Of a stretch of 64,000 bases of DNA, positions 48,717-56,311 are shown one piece after another. Under the pieces are notes generated by a model. The model was not told the DNA's origin. It searched no databases and worked only from the letters and a program-made list of their open reading frames with translations. This DNA comes from Elusimicrobiota bacterium (GTDB taxonomy: Bacteria > Elusimicrobiota > Elusimicrobia > UBA1565 > UBA9628), in assembly GCA_016182905.1 (NCBI GenBank), contig JACPFR010000057.1, forward strand, positions 1-64,000, given 5' to 3'. The stretch's first letter is position 1; the number at the start of each line of letters is the position of its first letter. Position numbers and translations under genes: made by a program.

Positions 48717-49751
48717 ATAGTTATTTCGTTCCGCTGTATGCGGGAAAGTCAGGACGAGCTTCCCGACCGTGTCGCCCGACTCGAGAGCCCGGTGCGCGTC
48801 CGCGACGCGCTCGACCGGGAACTCCGTCACCGGCGCCTTCTTGAGCAGACCCTTCTTCAGCCACCCGGAGATCGCGTCGAAGCCGTCCCGCGCGAGCTCC
48901 GCCTTGTCGGTGAGGAACACGACGTTGAACCCCATCACGGCCCGGTTCGTCGCCGTCATTTCGAGCGGGGAGAACCGCGGCACGCGCAGCCAGTTCCACG
49001 CCAAAGAGAGCGCCGACGGCCGCTTGCCGCGCGGGAACATCTCCGCGAAGCCGTAGATGACGAGCCGCCCGCCCAGCTTGAGCCTCTTGAACCCGGGGCG
49101 AGGCGTCGTCACGCCGTTCGCGTCGAAGATCGCGTCGAACCCCTCCGGCGCGGCCTTGTCGACGTCCTTCCAGAGGGAGGGCCCGCGCACGACGACCGCG
49201 TCGGCGCCGAACTCACGCGCCACCTTCGCCTTCGCCGCGGAGCCCACGACCGCGACGGTCCTGCACCCGGCGAGCTTCGCCTGCTGAAGGAGGGCCGTGC
49301 CCACCCCGCCCGCGGCGGAATGGATCAACAAGGTCTCGCCCGAGGCGACCTTCGCCGTCTGATGGAGCGCGTGGTACGCCGTGAAGTGCGTCGCCGGGAC
49401 CCCCGCGCAGTCGGCGAACGACCAGTCGTCCGGCATCAGCCGCAGACGCCCCGACGCCACCGCCTGGACCGAGGCGTAGCCCCCGAAGCGCGTGAAGCCG
49501 AACACGCGGTCGCCGGCCTTGAAGCCGCCCGCGTCGTCGTCCACGACGCCGGCGAACTCGAACCCCGGGGTGATGGGATACTTGCCCTTGGCCGCCTCGT
49601 ACCAGCCCTCGCGCACGATGGTGTCGGCGTAATTGATCCCCGCGGCGCGGACCCGCACGCGCACCTGGCCGGGGAGGGGGACGGGGTCGGCTTCCTCGAC
49701 GAGAGCCAGCGCCTCGTGCCCGCCGGGACGCTCGACGACCACTCTCTTCAT
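48714..49751 (-). CDS. NADPH:quinone oxidoreductase-like MDR protein
   Basis: This 345-residue medium-chain dehydrogenase of the zinc-free quinone reductase branch would use NADPH to reduce quinones or enones. ITPGFEFAGVV marks the GroES-like N-terminal domain, and the cofactor motif is HSAAGGVGTALLQQAKLAG. No zinc-binding cysteines are seen. The start at 49751 is divergent from exbB with only 29 bases between the start codons. A TTTAAT hexamer on the minus strand lies 8 bases before the ATG. Confidence 0.92.
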   Translation of the reverse strand: MKRVVVERPGGHEALALVEEADPVPLPGQVRVRVRAAGINYADTIVREGWYEAAKGKYPITPGFEFAGVVDDDAGGFKAGDRVFGFTRFGGYASVQAVASGRLRLMPDDWSFADCAGVPATHFTAYHALHQTAKVASGETLLIHSAAGGVGTALLQQAKLAGCRTVAVVGSAAKAKVAREFGADAVVVRGPSLWKDVDKAAPEGFDAIFDANGVTTPRPGFKRLKLGGRLVIYGFAEMFPRGKRPSALSLAWNWLRVPRFSPLEMTATNRAVMGFNVVFLTDKAELARDGFDAISGWLKKGLLKKAPVTEFPVERVADAHRALESGDTVGKLVLTFPHTAERNNY

Positions 49752-49768
49752 GTCCCGGCATTAAAATA

Positions 49769-49774
49769 TATAAT
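49769..49774 (+). promoter_or_regulatory. -10 box of the exbB operon, leaderless arrangement
   Basis: A perfect TATAAT ends 6 bases before the exbB ATG at 49781, inside an AT-rich stretch shared with the divergent oxidoreductase promoter. No Shine-Dalgarno is present. Confidence 0.65.
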
Positions 49775-49780
49775 CACGGC

Positions 49781-50407
49781 ATGGGACAACAGGCAGGCAT
49801 CAAGGATATCCTCATCGCCGGCGGACCGGTTCTCGTCTTCATGATCCTGCTGTCGGTCTACTGCGTCGCCCTCATCTGGGAGCGCTATAAGTTCTTCAAG
49901 CGGACCACCGGCGGAGCCGTCGAGTTCCTGTCCAAGGTGCGGGCCGCCGCCGAAGCCGGCAAGCTCCCCGACGCCGCCGCCTTCGCGAAGAGCCACAAAG
50001 GCCTCGCCTCCGGCGTCGTCATGGCGACGTTGAGCGGCCCGACCAACCGCGACGAGCGCCGCCGCGCCGCGGAGCGCGCCTCCCAGCGCGCCGTCGCCGA
50101 GCTCGAGCGCGGGATCTCGACCTTGGGCACCATCGCCTCCGTGGCCCCGTTCATCGGCCTGTTCGGCACGGTGCTCGGCGTCATGCGCGCGTTCAAGGAC
50201 CTGGCCAGCGCCGCCGGCGCGGGGCCCGGCCTCGTGGCCGTCGGCATCTCCGAGGCGCTGATCTGCACCGCCGCGGGCCTGCTCGTCGCCATCCCCGCGG
50301 TCGCCGCCTTCAACCACTTCAACCAGAAGATCTCCCAGTTCGAGTCCGAGCTGCGGTGGATGATCGACGAGGTCCTGGACGGCCTCGCCGAGAGGGCTCA
50401 CCGCTAG
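49781..50407 (+). CDS. exbB: ExbB/TolQ/MotA-family proton channel protein
   Basis: This 208-residue inner-membrane protein couples the proton gradient to TonB- or Tol-type work at the outer membrane. Three transmembrane helices are visible (residues ~12-32, ~115-135, ~150-175). The conserved segment TLGTIASVAPFIGLFGTVLGVMRAF and the ISEALICTAAGLLVAIPAVAAFN helix are typical. It is directly followed by exbD and a TonB-like gene. ExbB versus TolQ cannot be separated without Pal/TolB or TonB-receptor context. Confidence 0.94.
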   Translation: MGQQAGIKDILIAGGPVLVFMILLSVYCVALIWERYKFFKRTTGGAVEFLSKVRAAAEAGKLPDAAAFAKSHKGLASGVVMATLSGPTNRDERRRAAERASQRAVAELERGISTLGTIASVAPFIGLFGTVLGVMRAFKDLASAAGAGPGLVAVGISEALICTAAGLLVAIPAVAAFNHFNQKISQFESELRWMIDEVLDGLAERAHR

Positions 50408-50827
50408 ATGCACGTCGAGACGGGCGCCCCCAAGCGCCGCCGCGTGTTCGCGGAGATGAACTTAGTGCCGTTGATCGACGTCTCGCTGATCCTGGTGATC
50501 ATCTTCATGGTGCTGACCCCGATCCTCGTGAACCATCAGCTGACGGTGAAGCTGCCCAAGGCCTCGTCCGGCGCGCCCGCCGCGCAGGACTCGGCGATCA
50601 CCATCCAGATCACCAAGAACGGCGCCGTGACGATCGAGGGCGTGGCCGTGAAGTGGGAGAAGGTCGAGCGCGAGATGACCCTGCGGCTGTCGAAGGCCTC
50701 GGGCAAGACCGTGCTCGTCCAGGCGGACCGCCTGACCCCCGTCGAGAAGGTCGTGATGGTGCTCGACTTCGCGAAGAAGCTCGGGGTCGGCAAGCTCGGC
50801 ATCGGAGTCACCCCGGACGCGTCATGA
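50408..50827 (+). CDS. exbD: ExbD/TolR-family biopolymer transport protein
   Basis: This 139-residue bitopic protein starts with no gap after the exbB stop. It has one N-terminal transmembrane helix with the conserved aspartate (NLVPLIDVSLILVIIFMVLTP), followed by a small periplasmic domain (SAITIQITKNGAVTIEG). It overlaps the TonB-like gene by 4 bases. Confidence 0.94.
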   Translation: MHVETGAPKRRRVFAEMNLVPLIDVSLILVIIFMVLTPILVNHQLTVKLPKASSGAPAAQDSAITIQITKNGAVTIEGVAVKWEKVEREMTLRLSKASGKTVLVQADRLTPVEKVVMVLDFAKKLGVGKLGIGVTPDAS

Positions 50828-51528
50828 CCGGCGCGCTGAAGCCGTACCTCGCGCGTTCCACCGGCCTGCACGTCGCGTTCATCGCCGCCGCCGCCTTCTA
50901 CGCGCCCTCGGCCCTGAAGAAGGCCGACAAGGTCTACATGATCGACTTCGTCGGGGGGCCCGCCGCTTTGCAGTCCGCCGGCCCCGTTTCGGCGGCCAAG
51001 CCGGAACCAGAAGCCGCGCCGGCGCGCCCCACGCCCCAAGCGGAGGACCCGGACTCGTTCGCGACGAAGAAGCACCGCGCCGTCGCTCTGCCGCGGCCGA
51101 GCCTCCTGTCGGGCTGGACCGACCGGAAGGCGCCGCCCAAGCCCTCGATGTCGGGGGGGACGCAGGCCGCGATGAGCCAGGGCGCGGGGGCGGCGTCGGG
51201 GATGCCCGGCGACGCCGCCGGCATCTCGACCGACCTGCCCAATTTCCCCTACCCCTGGTACATCACCCAGGTGAGGCAGATGCTGTGGGTGTCGTGGAAG
51301 AAGAGGATGCCCGCCGCGTCGGGCGAGGGGACGGTGGTGTTCTCCATCGTGCGCAACGGGGCGTTCGTGGACCTGAGGATGGAGTCGAGCTCCGGCGATT
51401 CCGCGTTCGACGACGCCGCCGTCGAGGCAGTGCAGGCCGCGGCGCCGTTCCCGGCTCTGCCGTCGGATTTCGGCGAGCCCTTCTTGAAGATCCACCTGAC
51501 CCTGAAGTCGGAGGCCTCTTGGCGCTGA
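50824..51528 (+). CDS. tonB: TonB/TolA-like energy transducer
   Basis: This 234-residue protein has an N-terminal helix (TGLHVAFIAAAAFYAPSAL), an Ala/Pro/Lys-rich middle, and a C-terminal TonB_C-type domain (residues ~135-230: VRQMLWVSWKKRMPAASGEGTVVFSIVRNGAFVDLRMESSSGDSAFDDAAVEAVQAA). The usual TonB box-binding details cannot be seen. The ATG at 50824 overlapping exbD is chosen over a longer frame. Operon position supports a role driven by ExbB/ExbD. Confidence 0.85.
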   Translation: MTGALKPYLARSTGLHVAFIAAAAFYAPSALKKADKVYMIDFVGGPAALQSAGPVSAAKPEPEAAPARPTPQAEDPDSFATKKHRAVALPRPSLLSGWTDRKAPPKPSMSGGTQAAMSQGAGAASGMPGDAAGISTDLPNFPYPWYITQVRQMLWVSWKKRMPAASGEGTVVFSIVRNGAFVDLRMESSSGDSAFDDAAVEAVQAAAPFPALPSDFGEPFLKIHLTLKSEASWR

Positions 51529-51902
51529 TCAGAGCCTTGATATTGGGCCTGCTCGCGTACGGCGCGATCGCGGTGAGCTACCCGGACTGGAAGGGGGAGA
51601 TATACCACGTCGTGATGATCTCGGCGATCGCGGGCGGCGCGGTGGCCGTCTGGTTCCTCGACAAGATCCTGGATCTCGGCAGCGGCGCCGCGAAGGTCCT
51701 CCTCGAGCTGTCCTTCCCCGTCGGGATCCTGCTGTTCGCCGGCTACACGATGCCGCAGAAGTCGGGGAAGCCGCCCCTCACTCAGTTCGCGGAGGGCGTG
51801 AGGCCGACGCGCGATAGCGCGCGCAGGGGCTTCAGCCGCTTGGGCGTCGACCCGAACGGCCCCGTGGCCTCGCGCGTCGTCGACCTGTTCCCGAAGCGCT
51901 AA
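51519..51902 (+). CDS. Small membrane protein of unknown function
   Basis: This is about 127 residues, with two to three hydrophobic helices (ALILGLLAYGAIAV, VVMISAIAGGAVAVWFL, LSFPVGILLFAGYTM) and a basic C-terminal tail. No ATG exists in a sensible place. A TTG at 51519, with GGAGG four bases before it, lies inside the tonB 3' end and is the likely start. It is probably cotranscribed with exbB-exbD-tonB. Its stop codon overlaps the stop of the convergent gene at 51899. Confidence 0.65.
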   Translation: MALIRALILGLLAYGAIAVSYPDWKGEIYHVVMISAIAGGAVAVWFLDKILDLGSGAAKVLLELSFPVGILLFAGYTMPQKSGKPPLTQFAEGVRPTRDSARRGFSRLGVDPNGPVASRVVDLFPKR

Positions 51903-52144
51903 CGCCGGCCCTTGTGCCTGCGCGCCGCGCGGCGCGGCGGCTTCGAGTCCCGGAGCGTGATCACGATGTTCCCGGCCGTGCGGCGGCGCAGCGAGCGCCA
52001 CGCGTCGAACTGGCCGCGCGTGAGGCTTCCGTCGCGTATCGCGGCGACGATCTCGCGTCCGTCCACGGCGCCCTGACGCCGTTTGGCCTCCGCCTCGCCC
52101 GTCGCGGTCTTTCGAATCATCCTGTGCGCCTCCCTCACGGTCAT
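51899..52144 (-). CDS. Small basic protein downstream of the GAF histidine kinase
   Basis: This 81-residue Arg-rich protein is not recognised. The ATG at 52144 overlaps the kinase stop codon as ATGA, which supports translation. The N-terminal half (EAHRMIRKTATGEAEAKRRQ) is helical and the tail is highly basic (PPRRAARRHKGRR), suggesting nucleic-acid or polyanion binding. It ends convergently on the small membrane protein gene with overlapping stop codons. Confidence 0.6.
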   Translation of the reverse strand: MTVREAHRMIRKTATGEAEAKRRQGAVDGREIVAAIRDGSLTRGQFDAWRSLRRRTAGNIVITLRDSKPPRRAARRHKGRR

Positions 52145-53436
52145 TGCGCCTTCTTCAGTTCCACCCAGAACCTGCTGCCCCGCCCCGGCGCGGACTCCAC
52201 GCCGCAGCACCCGCCCATGCGCTCCGCCGCCCGGCGCACGATGGCCAGGCCGATGCCGGTCCCCGGGTACTGCTCCGCCGTGTGCAGGCGCTGGAACACC
52301 TCGAAGATCCTGCTCTGGTAGGCCGGAGCCACGCCGATCCCGTCGTCCTCGAAGATGAGCCGGACCCAGCCGTCGCGCCGCTCGCTGCGCACGCGGACCC
52401 AGGGCGGCACGCCCGCGGGCGTGAACTTCAGGGCGTTGGAGAGGAGGTTCGAGAAGATCAGGGACAAGGGCCCGGGGTCGCCCATCACGGCCGGCAGGGA
52501 GGGCTCGACGTCGACGCGGGCCTTCTTCTCGCGGATCTGGGAGTCCAGCTCCGAGATCACTTGGGCGAGGACGGGGGAGGGAGTCACCGGCGCGGGAGCG
52601 ACCTCGTCGAGCGTCAGGCGGCTGAACTGGAGGAGGTCCGAGATGAGATGGTCCATGCGCACGGACGCGGCCATGATCCGGCGCGCGAAGCGCTTGGACT
52701 CGGGGTCGGCGCGCTCGACGACGAACTCGGTGTAGCCGTGGATGTGGCGCAGCGGCGCGCGCAGGTCGTGGGCGATCGAGTAGGCGAAGGAGTGGAGGTC
52801 CTTGACCGTCTGCTCGAGGCGGGCGGTGCGCTCGGCGACGAGCCGCTCCAGGTTCTCGCTGACGCGCCGGGCCTCCTTCTCGGAGTGCTCGGCCTGGCGG
52901 CGCAGGAGGCGCTCCCGGCGGCGGCCGTAGTAGCGGTCTATCGCGATCGCGACCTGGTTGGCCGCGGTCTCGAGGAAGACGCGGTCCTCGCGGTCGACCG
53001 CGGCCGCGGTCTCGAGCTGGAGCACGCCGAAGGCCGCCTGCCCGCGCAGGGCCAGCGGGATGACGAGCGGCTCGGGGGAAGCGTCTTCCGCCGGCGCCGC
53101 GCCGGGAAGCGGGGCCCGGCGCGTCTCGAGGTCCGCGGGCGGGAGGCCGGTGACGAGCTCGAAGGCGGCCTCGGCCCGGCGCTCGAGACAGGCGAGGCGC
53201 TCGGGACGGTCCCCGGCGGAGAGCCAGGCGAACAGGCGCGCCCGCGAGTCGCGGCACTCGACGAGGACCGCGCCGCGCAGGGGGACGGCCTCGACGATGA
53301 CGGCCAGCACGGCGGAGACCGTGGTCTCCACGCCCGAGATCGGGGACAGCAGCACCCAGCCGATCTCGTGAAGGGACGCGAGGCGCCGGGAGGCGGGCGG
53401 GAGAGAGCGGACCTCGGACTTGGTGAGAGCGGTCAC
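52141..53436 (-). CDS. GAF-domain sensor histidine kinase
   Basis: This is a 431-residue cytoplasmic kinase. A GAF-type domain covers ~25-180, followed by a coiled coil (ERLLRRQAEHSEKEARRVSENLERL). The phosphoacceptor is FAYSIAHDLRAPLRHIHGY, the form found in bacteriophytochrome-like kinases. The HATPase motifs are NALKFTP, DDGIGV and GTGIGLAIVRR. The longest frame starts at 53490, but a TACAAT box 7 bases before the GTG at 53436 argues for that GTG as the start of a leaderless message. The GTG also avoids an odd N-terminal extension. Confidence 0.9.
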   Translation of the reverse strand: MTALTKSEVRSLPPASRRLASLHEIGWVLLSPISGVETTVSAVLAVIVEAVPLRGAVLVECRDSRARLFAWLSAGDRPERLACLERRAEAAFELVTGLPPADLETRRAPLPGAAPAEDASPEPLVIPLALRGQAAFGVLQLETAAAVDREDRVFLETAANQVAIAIDRYYGRRRERLLRRQAEHSEKEARRVSENLERLVAERTARLEQTVKDLHSFAYSIAHDLRAPLRHIHGYTEFVVERADPESKRFARRIMAASVRMDHLISDLLQFSRLTLDEVAPAPVTPSPVLAQVISELDSQIREKKARVDVEPSLPAVMGDPGPLSLIFSNLLSNALKFTPAGVPPWVRVRSERRDGWVRLIFEDDGIGVAPAYQSRIFEVFQRLHTAEQYPGTGIGLAIVRRAAERMGGCCGVESAPGRGSRFWVELKKAQ

Positions 53437-53443
53437 GGAGATG

Positions 53444-53449
53444 ATTGTA
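53444..53449 (-). promoter_or_regulatory. -10 box of the GAF kinase gene, leaderless arrangement
   Basis: TACAAT on the minus strand ends 7 bases before the GTG at 53436. The same hexamer sits 5 bases before the dinG start. There is no Shine-Dalgarno and no clear -35. Confidence 0.5.
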
Positions 53450-53506
53450 GGATGCCCGGCGCCGGGAGTCTGCTGCGGCGGTGTAAACATATGACGACGA
53501 TCCGTC

Positions 53507-54469
53507 TCAGAGCCCGAACGCGCTCACGATCGCGAAATACACGAGGATCGTGCACACGTCCTGGACCACCGTGCTGGCCGGGCCGGTGCCGTACGCCGGA
53601 TCGAAGCCGAGCGTCTTGAGCGTCCAGGGGAAGAGCAGGCCGAGGCCGTTCGCGACGGTGCCGGCGGCGAAGATCGACGCGGCCACGGCCGAGGCCAGCC
53701 GGATGTCGCCGGACCACAGCCAGATCGGCGCGATGCTGATCCCGCCGAGTATCGCCCCGAGCAGCATCCCGGTGCGCAGCTCGGCCGCGAGCAGAGGGGC
53801 CAGACCGGCCCGGGTGAGCGAAAGCCCGCGCACGGCGACCGTCTCGGTCTGGGTGCCGACGGCGTCGGCGAGATACACCAGCGCGGGCACGAAAAAGACG
53901 ATCTTGATGTTGGCCCGCAGCGTCTCCTCCATGGCCGCCATCGCGGCGGTGGCGACCGAGCTGCCCGCCAAGCCGACCAGCAGCCACGGGAGGCGGTGGC
54001 GCACGCGACGCATGGGCGGGTCCTCGATCGCATGGCGCGCCTGCGCTCCCTCGCGCTGGATGCCGGCGAGGAGGTGCAGATCCTCGACGTGCTCGCGGCG
54101 CAGCACCTGGAGCAGCGCCTGAGCCGGCATCACGCCCAGCGGCCGTCCCTTCGCGTCCACGACGGGAAGAGCATCCACGCCTCGATGGAGCGCGAGCGAC
54201 GCCGCGCGCTCCTGGTCGGCGTCGGCCGTGGTCCTCGGGAACCCTTCCTCCGCCGCCTCCGAGAGCGGGCGGCCCGGCTCCAGCGCGAGCAGCTTCGCGA
54301 GCGGAACGGCGCCGGTCAACCGGCCGTCATGATCCACCACGAGCACGAGCTCGACGCTCGCCGGCTTCTCCGCCGCGAGCCGCGCCAGGACCGCGGCCGC
54401 GCTCTCATCGGGGCGCGCTCGCAGCGCCGAGCGGACAAGATGACCGGCGACGGGCTCATGGCCTCGCAT
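53507..54469 (-). CDS. MgtE-like divalent-cation transporter lacking the MgtE N-domain
   Basis: This is about 320 residues. Two CBS motifs cover ~15-135 (ELVLVVDHDGRLTGAVPLAKLL and VDALPVVDAKGRPLGVMPAQALL). A five-helix MgtE-type channel domain follows (RLPWLLVGLAGSSVATAAMAAMEETLRA...LVYLADAVGTQTETVAVRG...DPAYGTGPASTVVQDV). The channel moves Mg2+ or a similar ion. The superhelical N-domain of classic MgtE, which helps gate on Mg2+, is missing. The ATG at 54469 with GAGGAAA upstream is preferred; the longer frame to 54604 is unlikely. Confidence 0.87.
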   Translation of the reverse strand: MRGHEPVAGHLVRSALRARPDESAAAVLARLAAEKPASVELVLVVDHDGRLTGAVPLAKLLALEPGRPLSEAAEEGFPRTTADADQERAASLALHRGVDALPVVDAKGRPLGVMPAQALLQVLRREHVEDLHLLAGIQREGAQARHAIEDPPMRRVRHRLPWLLVGLAGSSVATAAMAAMEETLRANIKIVFFVPALVYLADAVGTQTETVAVRGLSLTRAGLAPLLAAELRTGMLLGAILGGISIAPIWLWSGDIRLASAVAASIFAAGTVANGLGLLFPWTLKTLGFDPAYGTGPASTVVQDVCTILVYFAIVSAFGL

Positions 54470-54611
54470 CACTTTCCTCGCCGCATCGTAGCTCTGCGGG
54501 CCCGAGAAAGTCCACCGTATCCGGGTCACGTCCGCGTGACGACCCGAAGATCGCCCCCGATCTTCGCGCGATTTGCTAGAATCGCTTCGGCCGCGTCCGA
54601 TCACGATCTCT

Positions 54612-54702
54612 GGAGAGGTGGGTGAGCGGCTGAAACCGACGGTTTGCTAAACCGTTATACGAGTGAAAACTTGTATCGAGGGTTCGAATCCCTCCCTCTC
54701 CG
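54612..54702 (+). tRNA. tRNA-Ser (anticodon GCU)
   Basis: A class II tRNA of about 91 bases without encoded CCA. The acceptor stem GGAGAGG pairs with CCTCTCC (54695-54701). The anticodon loop TTGCTAA at 54644-54650 has GCT at 54646-54648 on an ACGGT/ACCGT stem. A long variable arm (TACGAG...CTTGTA) and a T arm with GGTTCGAATCC are present. It reads AGC/AGU serine codons. Confidence 0.95.
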
Positions 54703-54719
54703 AATCTCAAGACGACGGG

Positions 54720-54757
54720 CGGCCGGATCTCACTCGAGGTCCGGCCGTTCTTTTTTT
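54720..54757 (+). terminator. Rho-independent terminator after tRNA-Ser
   Basis: An 11-bp stem (CGGCCGGATCT against AGGTCCGGCCG with one G-T pair, loop CACTCG) is followed by TTC and a run of seven T. It ends against the stop codon of the convergent barrel-protein gene. Confidence 0.9.
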
Positions 54758-55952
54758 AGAAGAGGAACATCGCCTTGACGCTGCCGCCGTCCCAGGCCTT
54801 GCCCGGCTTGTCGACGTCGACGACGCCGCCCAAAGTGATCAGGCCGGCCGTGCCGAACTTGAGCTCGAGCGCCGCGCCGAGCTTCGCCTCGCCGACGGAC
54901 TCGTAGCGCTCGGGCCCGGCGCCGCCGGGACGGCGCAGGCGGTTCTCGCCGATGGAGAACGAGGGGGAGAGCTCGCTCGTGAGGCGGGCGCTCAGGCTCC
55001 GGCGCCAGCGCAGGTAGGGCTGGACCTCCCAGCGGCGGTAGAACGACCCGCCCGAGGGCGTTCCCGGGAGGTCCGTGCGCGCGGCGCGCAGGAGGAAGGC
55101 CGCGCCCGGCTCGAGTTCGTCGTCCGGCGAAGGGCGGACGCGTCCCGAGACGGACGCCTCGTGCACCTTGCGGCGGGCCTCCTCGGAGGTCCCCGTCCCG
55201 CCGGGAGCCACGCTGTTGAGCTTCGCCTGCTCCTCGTAGGAGTAGCGCAGGCGCGGGGCCCAGCCTTCGTCGGTCCCGGCCTCCGCGCGAGCGCGCAGAC
55301 GCCGGTAGAGGAACGAACGCCTCTCGTCGGGGATCAGCCGCCGCGTCGGCTCGTCGAGGTCGCCGGCCAGGCGCAGGCTCCAGGCGCCGAGCGGCGCGAG
55401 GAAGGAGAGCTCATCGGTATAGGGCTTGAGCGAGTAGCTCTGCGTGGTGCTGCCGCGCCCGTTGAGGTTCCAATCCACCGCCGAGCGCCGCGCCCGCGCC
55501 TCCCAGCCGCCGCGCCGCCAGCGCACGCCCAAGCCGATGTCCGCGTCTTCCTTACGATAGGTGGGCTCCCCGAACACCTCCGCCGACCAGCCCGCGCCCA
55601 AGTCGTGCTCGAATTCGAGCCACGCATGAGTCTCTTGCCGGTCTTTGTCGGAGAGCTCGACATAACGAAAGCGGAACTCGAGGCGAGGAGTCAGGCGGCG
55701 CGTGAACAAGAGGGTCTGATCAAGGTAGAGGTCGCAGCAATCAAGGGACGCGCCGTTGACGCGATAGCCGCCGGAGGACGCGGACCAGGCGTCATCCCAC
55801 GCTCTCGACCACGCGAAGCTGTTGAGATCCAGGAAATACTCCGAGTCGAATAAAGGTTCGGTGTCGGTCCGATCCATCAAGGATCGGGTGAATACCGCCT
55901 GACCCGGCATCGCCAACAACATCAAAACGGCGGGAAATATAAATCGCTTCAC
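54756..55952 (-). CDS. Outer-membrane beta-barrel protein of unknown function
   Basis: This 398-residue exported protein has a signal peptide (KRFIFPAVLMLLAMPGQA) followed by alternating polar/hydrophobic beta strands throughout. Examples are LEFRFRYVELSDK, HAWLEFEHDLG and WEARARRSAVDW. It ends with a terminal Phe (KAMFLF), the usual outer-membrane assembly signal. An ATG at 55973 is in frame, but a TATAAT box covers that region and ends 6 bases before GTG 55952. The GTG gives the better signal peptide and is preferred. It is divergent from the Mpo1-like gene and convergent with the tRNA terminator. Confidence 0.82.
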   Translation of the reverse strand: MKRFIFPAVLMLLAMPGQAVFTRSLMDRTDTEPLFDSEYFLDLNSFAWSRAWDDAWSASSGGYRVNGASLDCCDLYLDQTLLFTRRLTPRLEFRFRYVELSDKDRQETHAWLEFEHDLGAGWSAEVFGEPTYRKEDADIGLGVRWRRGGWEARARRSAVDWNLNGRGSTTQSYSLKPYTDELSFLAPLGAWSLRLAGDLDEPTRRLIPDERRSFLYRRLRARAEAGTDEGWAPRLRYSYEEQAKLNSVAPGGTGTSEEARRKVHEASVSGRVRPSPDDELEPGAAFLLRAARTDLPGTPSGGSFYRRWEVQPYLRWRRSLSARLTSELSPSFSIGENRLRRPGGAGPERYESVGEAKLGAALELKFGTAGLITLGGVVDVDKPGKAWDGGSVKAMFLF

Positions 55953-55958
55953 GCCGTT

Positions 55959-55968
55959 ATTATAGAAT
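55959..55968. promoter_or_regulatory. Overlapping divergent -10 boxes, both leaderless
   Basis: ATTATA at 55959-55964 reads TATAAT on the minus strand, 6 bases before the GTG of the barrel protein. TAGAAT at 55963-55968 lies on the plus strand, 7 bases before the ATG of the Mpo1-like gene. The two hexamers share two bases, so the promoters should exclude one another. Confidence 0.6.
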
Positions 55969-55975
55969 CTCATCG

Positions 55976-56311
55976 ATGACCGCCGCCGAATTCTGGCCTT
56001 ACTATGTGTCTCAGCATCTAAACCCGATCAACCGCCGTTTACACGCCGTCGGAACGACCCTAGGGATCGTTCTTGCCGCCGCGGCCCTCGTAACGAGCAC
56101 TCCATTCCTTGCCGTTTCATCCGTCGTCGTTGCTTATGGCTTCGCCTGGGCCGGTCACTTCTTTTACGAAAAAAACAGACCGGCGACGTTCACTCATCCG
56201 TTGTTGTCCCTGCAGGCGGACTTCCGCATGTATCGGCTCACCCTCCGCGGCGAGATGGACACCGAGATCTTGATCCTGATGAAAGAGCTCAAGCGCCTAC
56301 GGCGGGTTTGA
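55976..56311 (+). CDS. Mpo1-like / DUF962 membrane protein
   Basis: This 111-residue protein has two transmembrane helices. The family pattern is clear: SQHLNPINRRLHAVGTTLG near the N-terminus and WAGHFFYEKNRPATFTHPLLSLQADFRMY later. The yeast homologue Mpo1 is an iron-dependent dioxygenase that alpha-oxidises long-chain 2-hydroxy fatty acids; the histidines used there are present here. The 3' end overlaps the convergent dinG gene by 23 bases. Confidence 0.88.
   Translation: MTAAEFWPYYVSQHLNPINRRLHAVGTTLGIVLAAAALVTSTPFLAVSSVVVAYGFAWAGHFFYEKNRPATFTHPLLSLQADFRMYRLTLRGEMDTEILILMKELKRLRRV

Noticed and set aside
54470-54604. Longer N-terminus of the MgtE-like protein
   Set aside because: The added residues are charged and unlike MgtE_N, and the region lies between the tRNA promoter zone and the ribosome site used at 54469.
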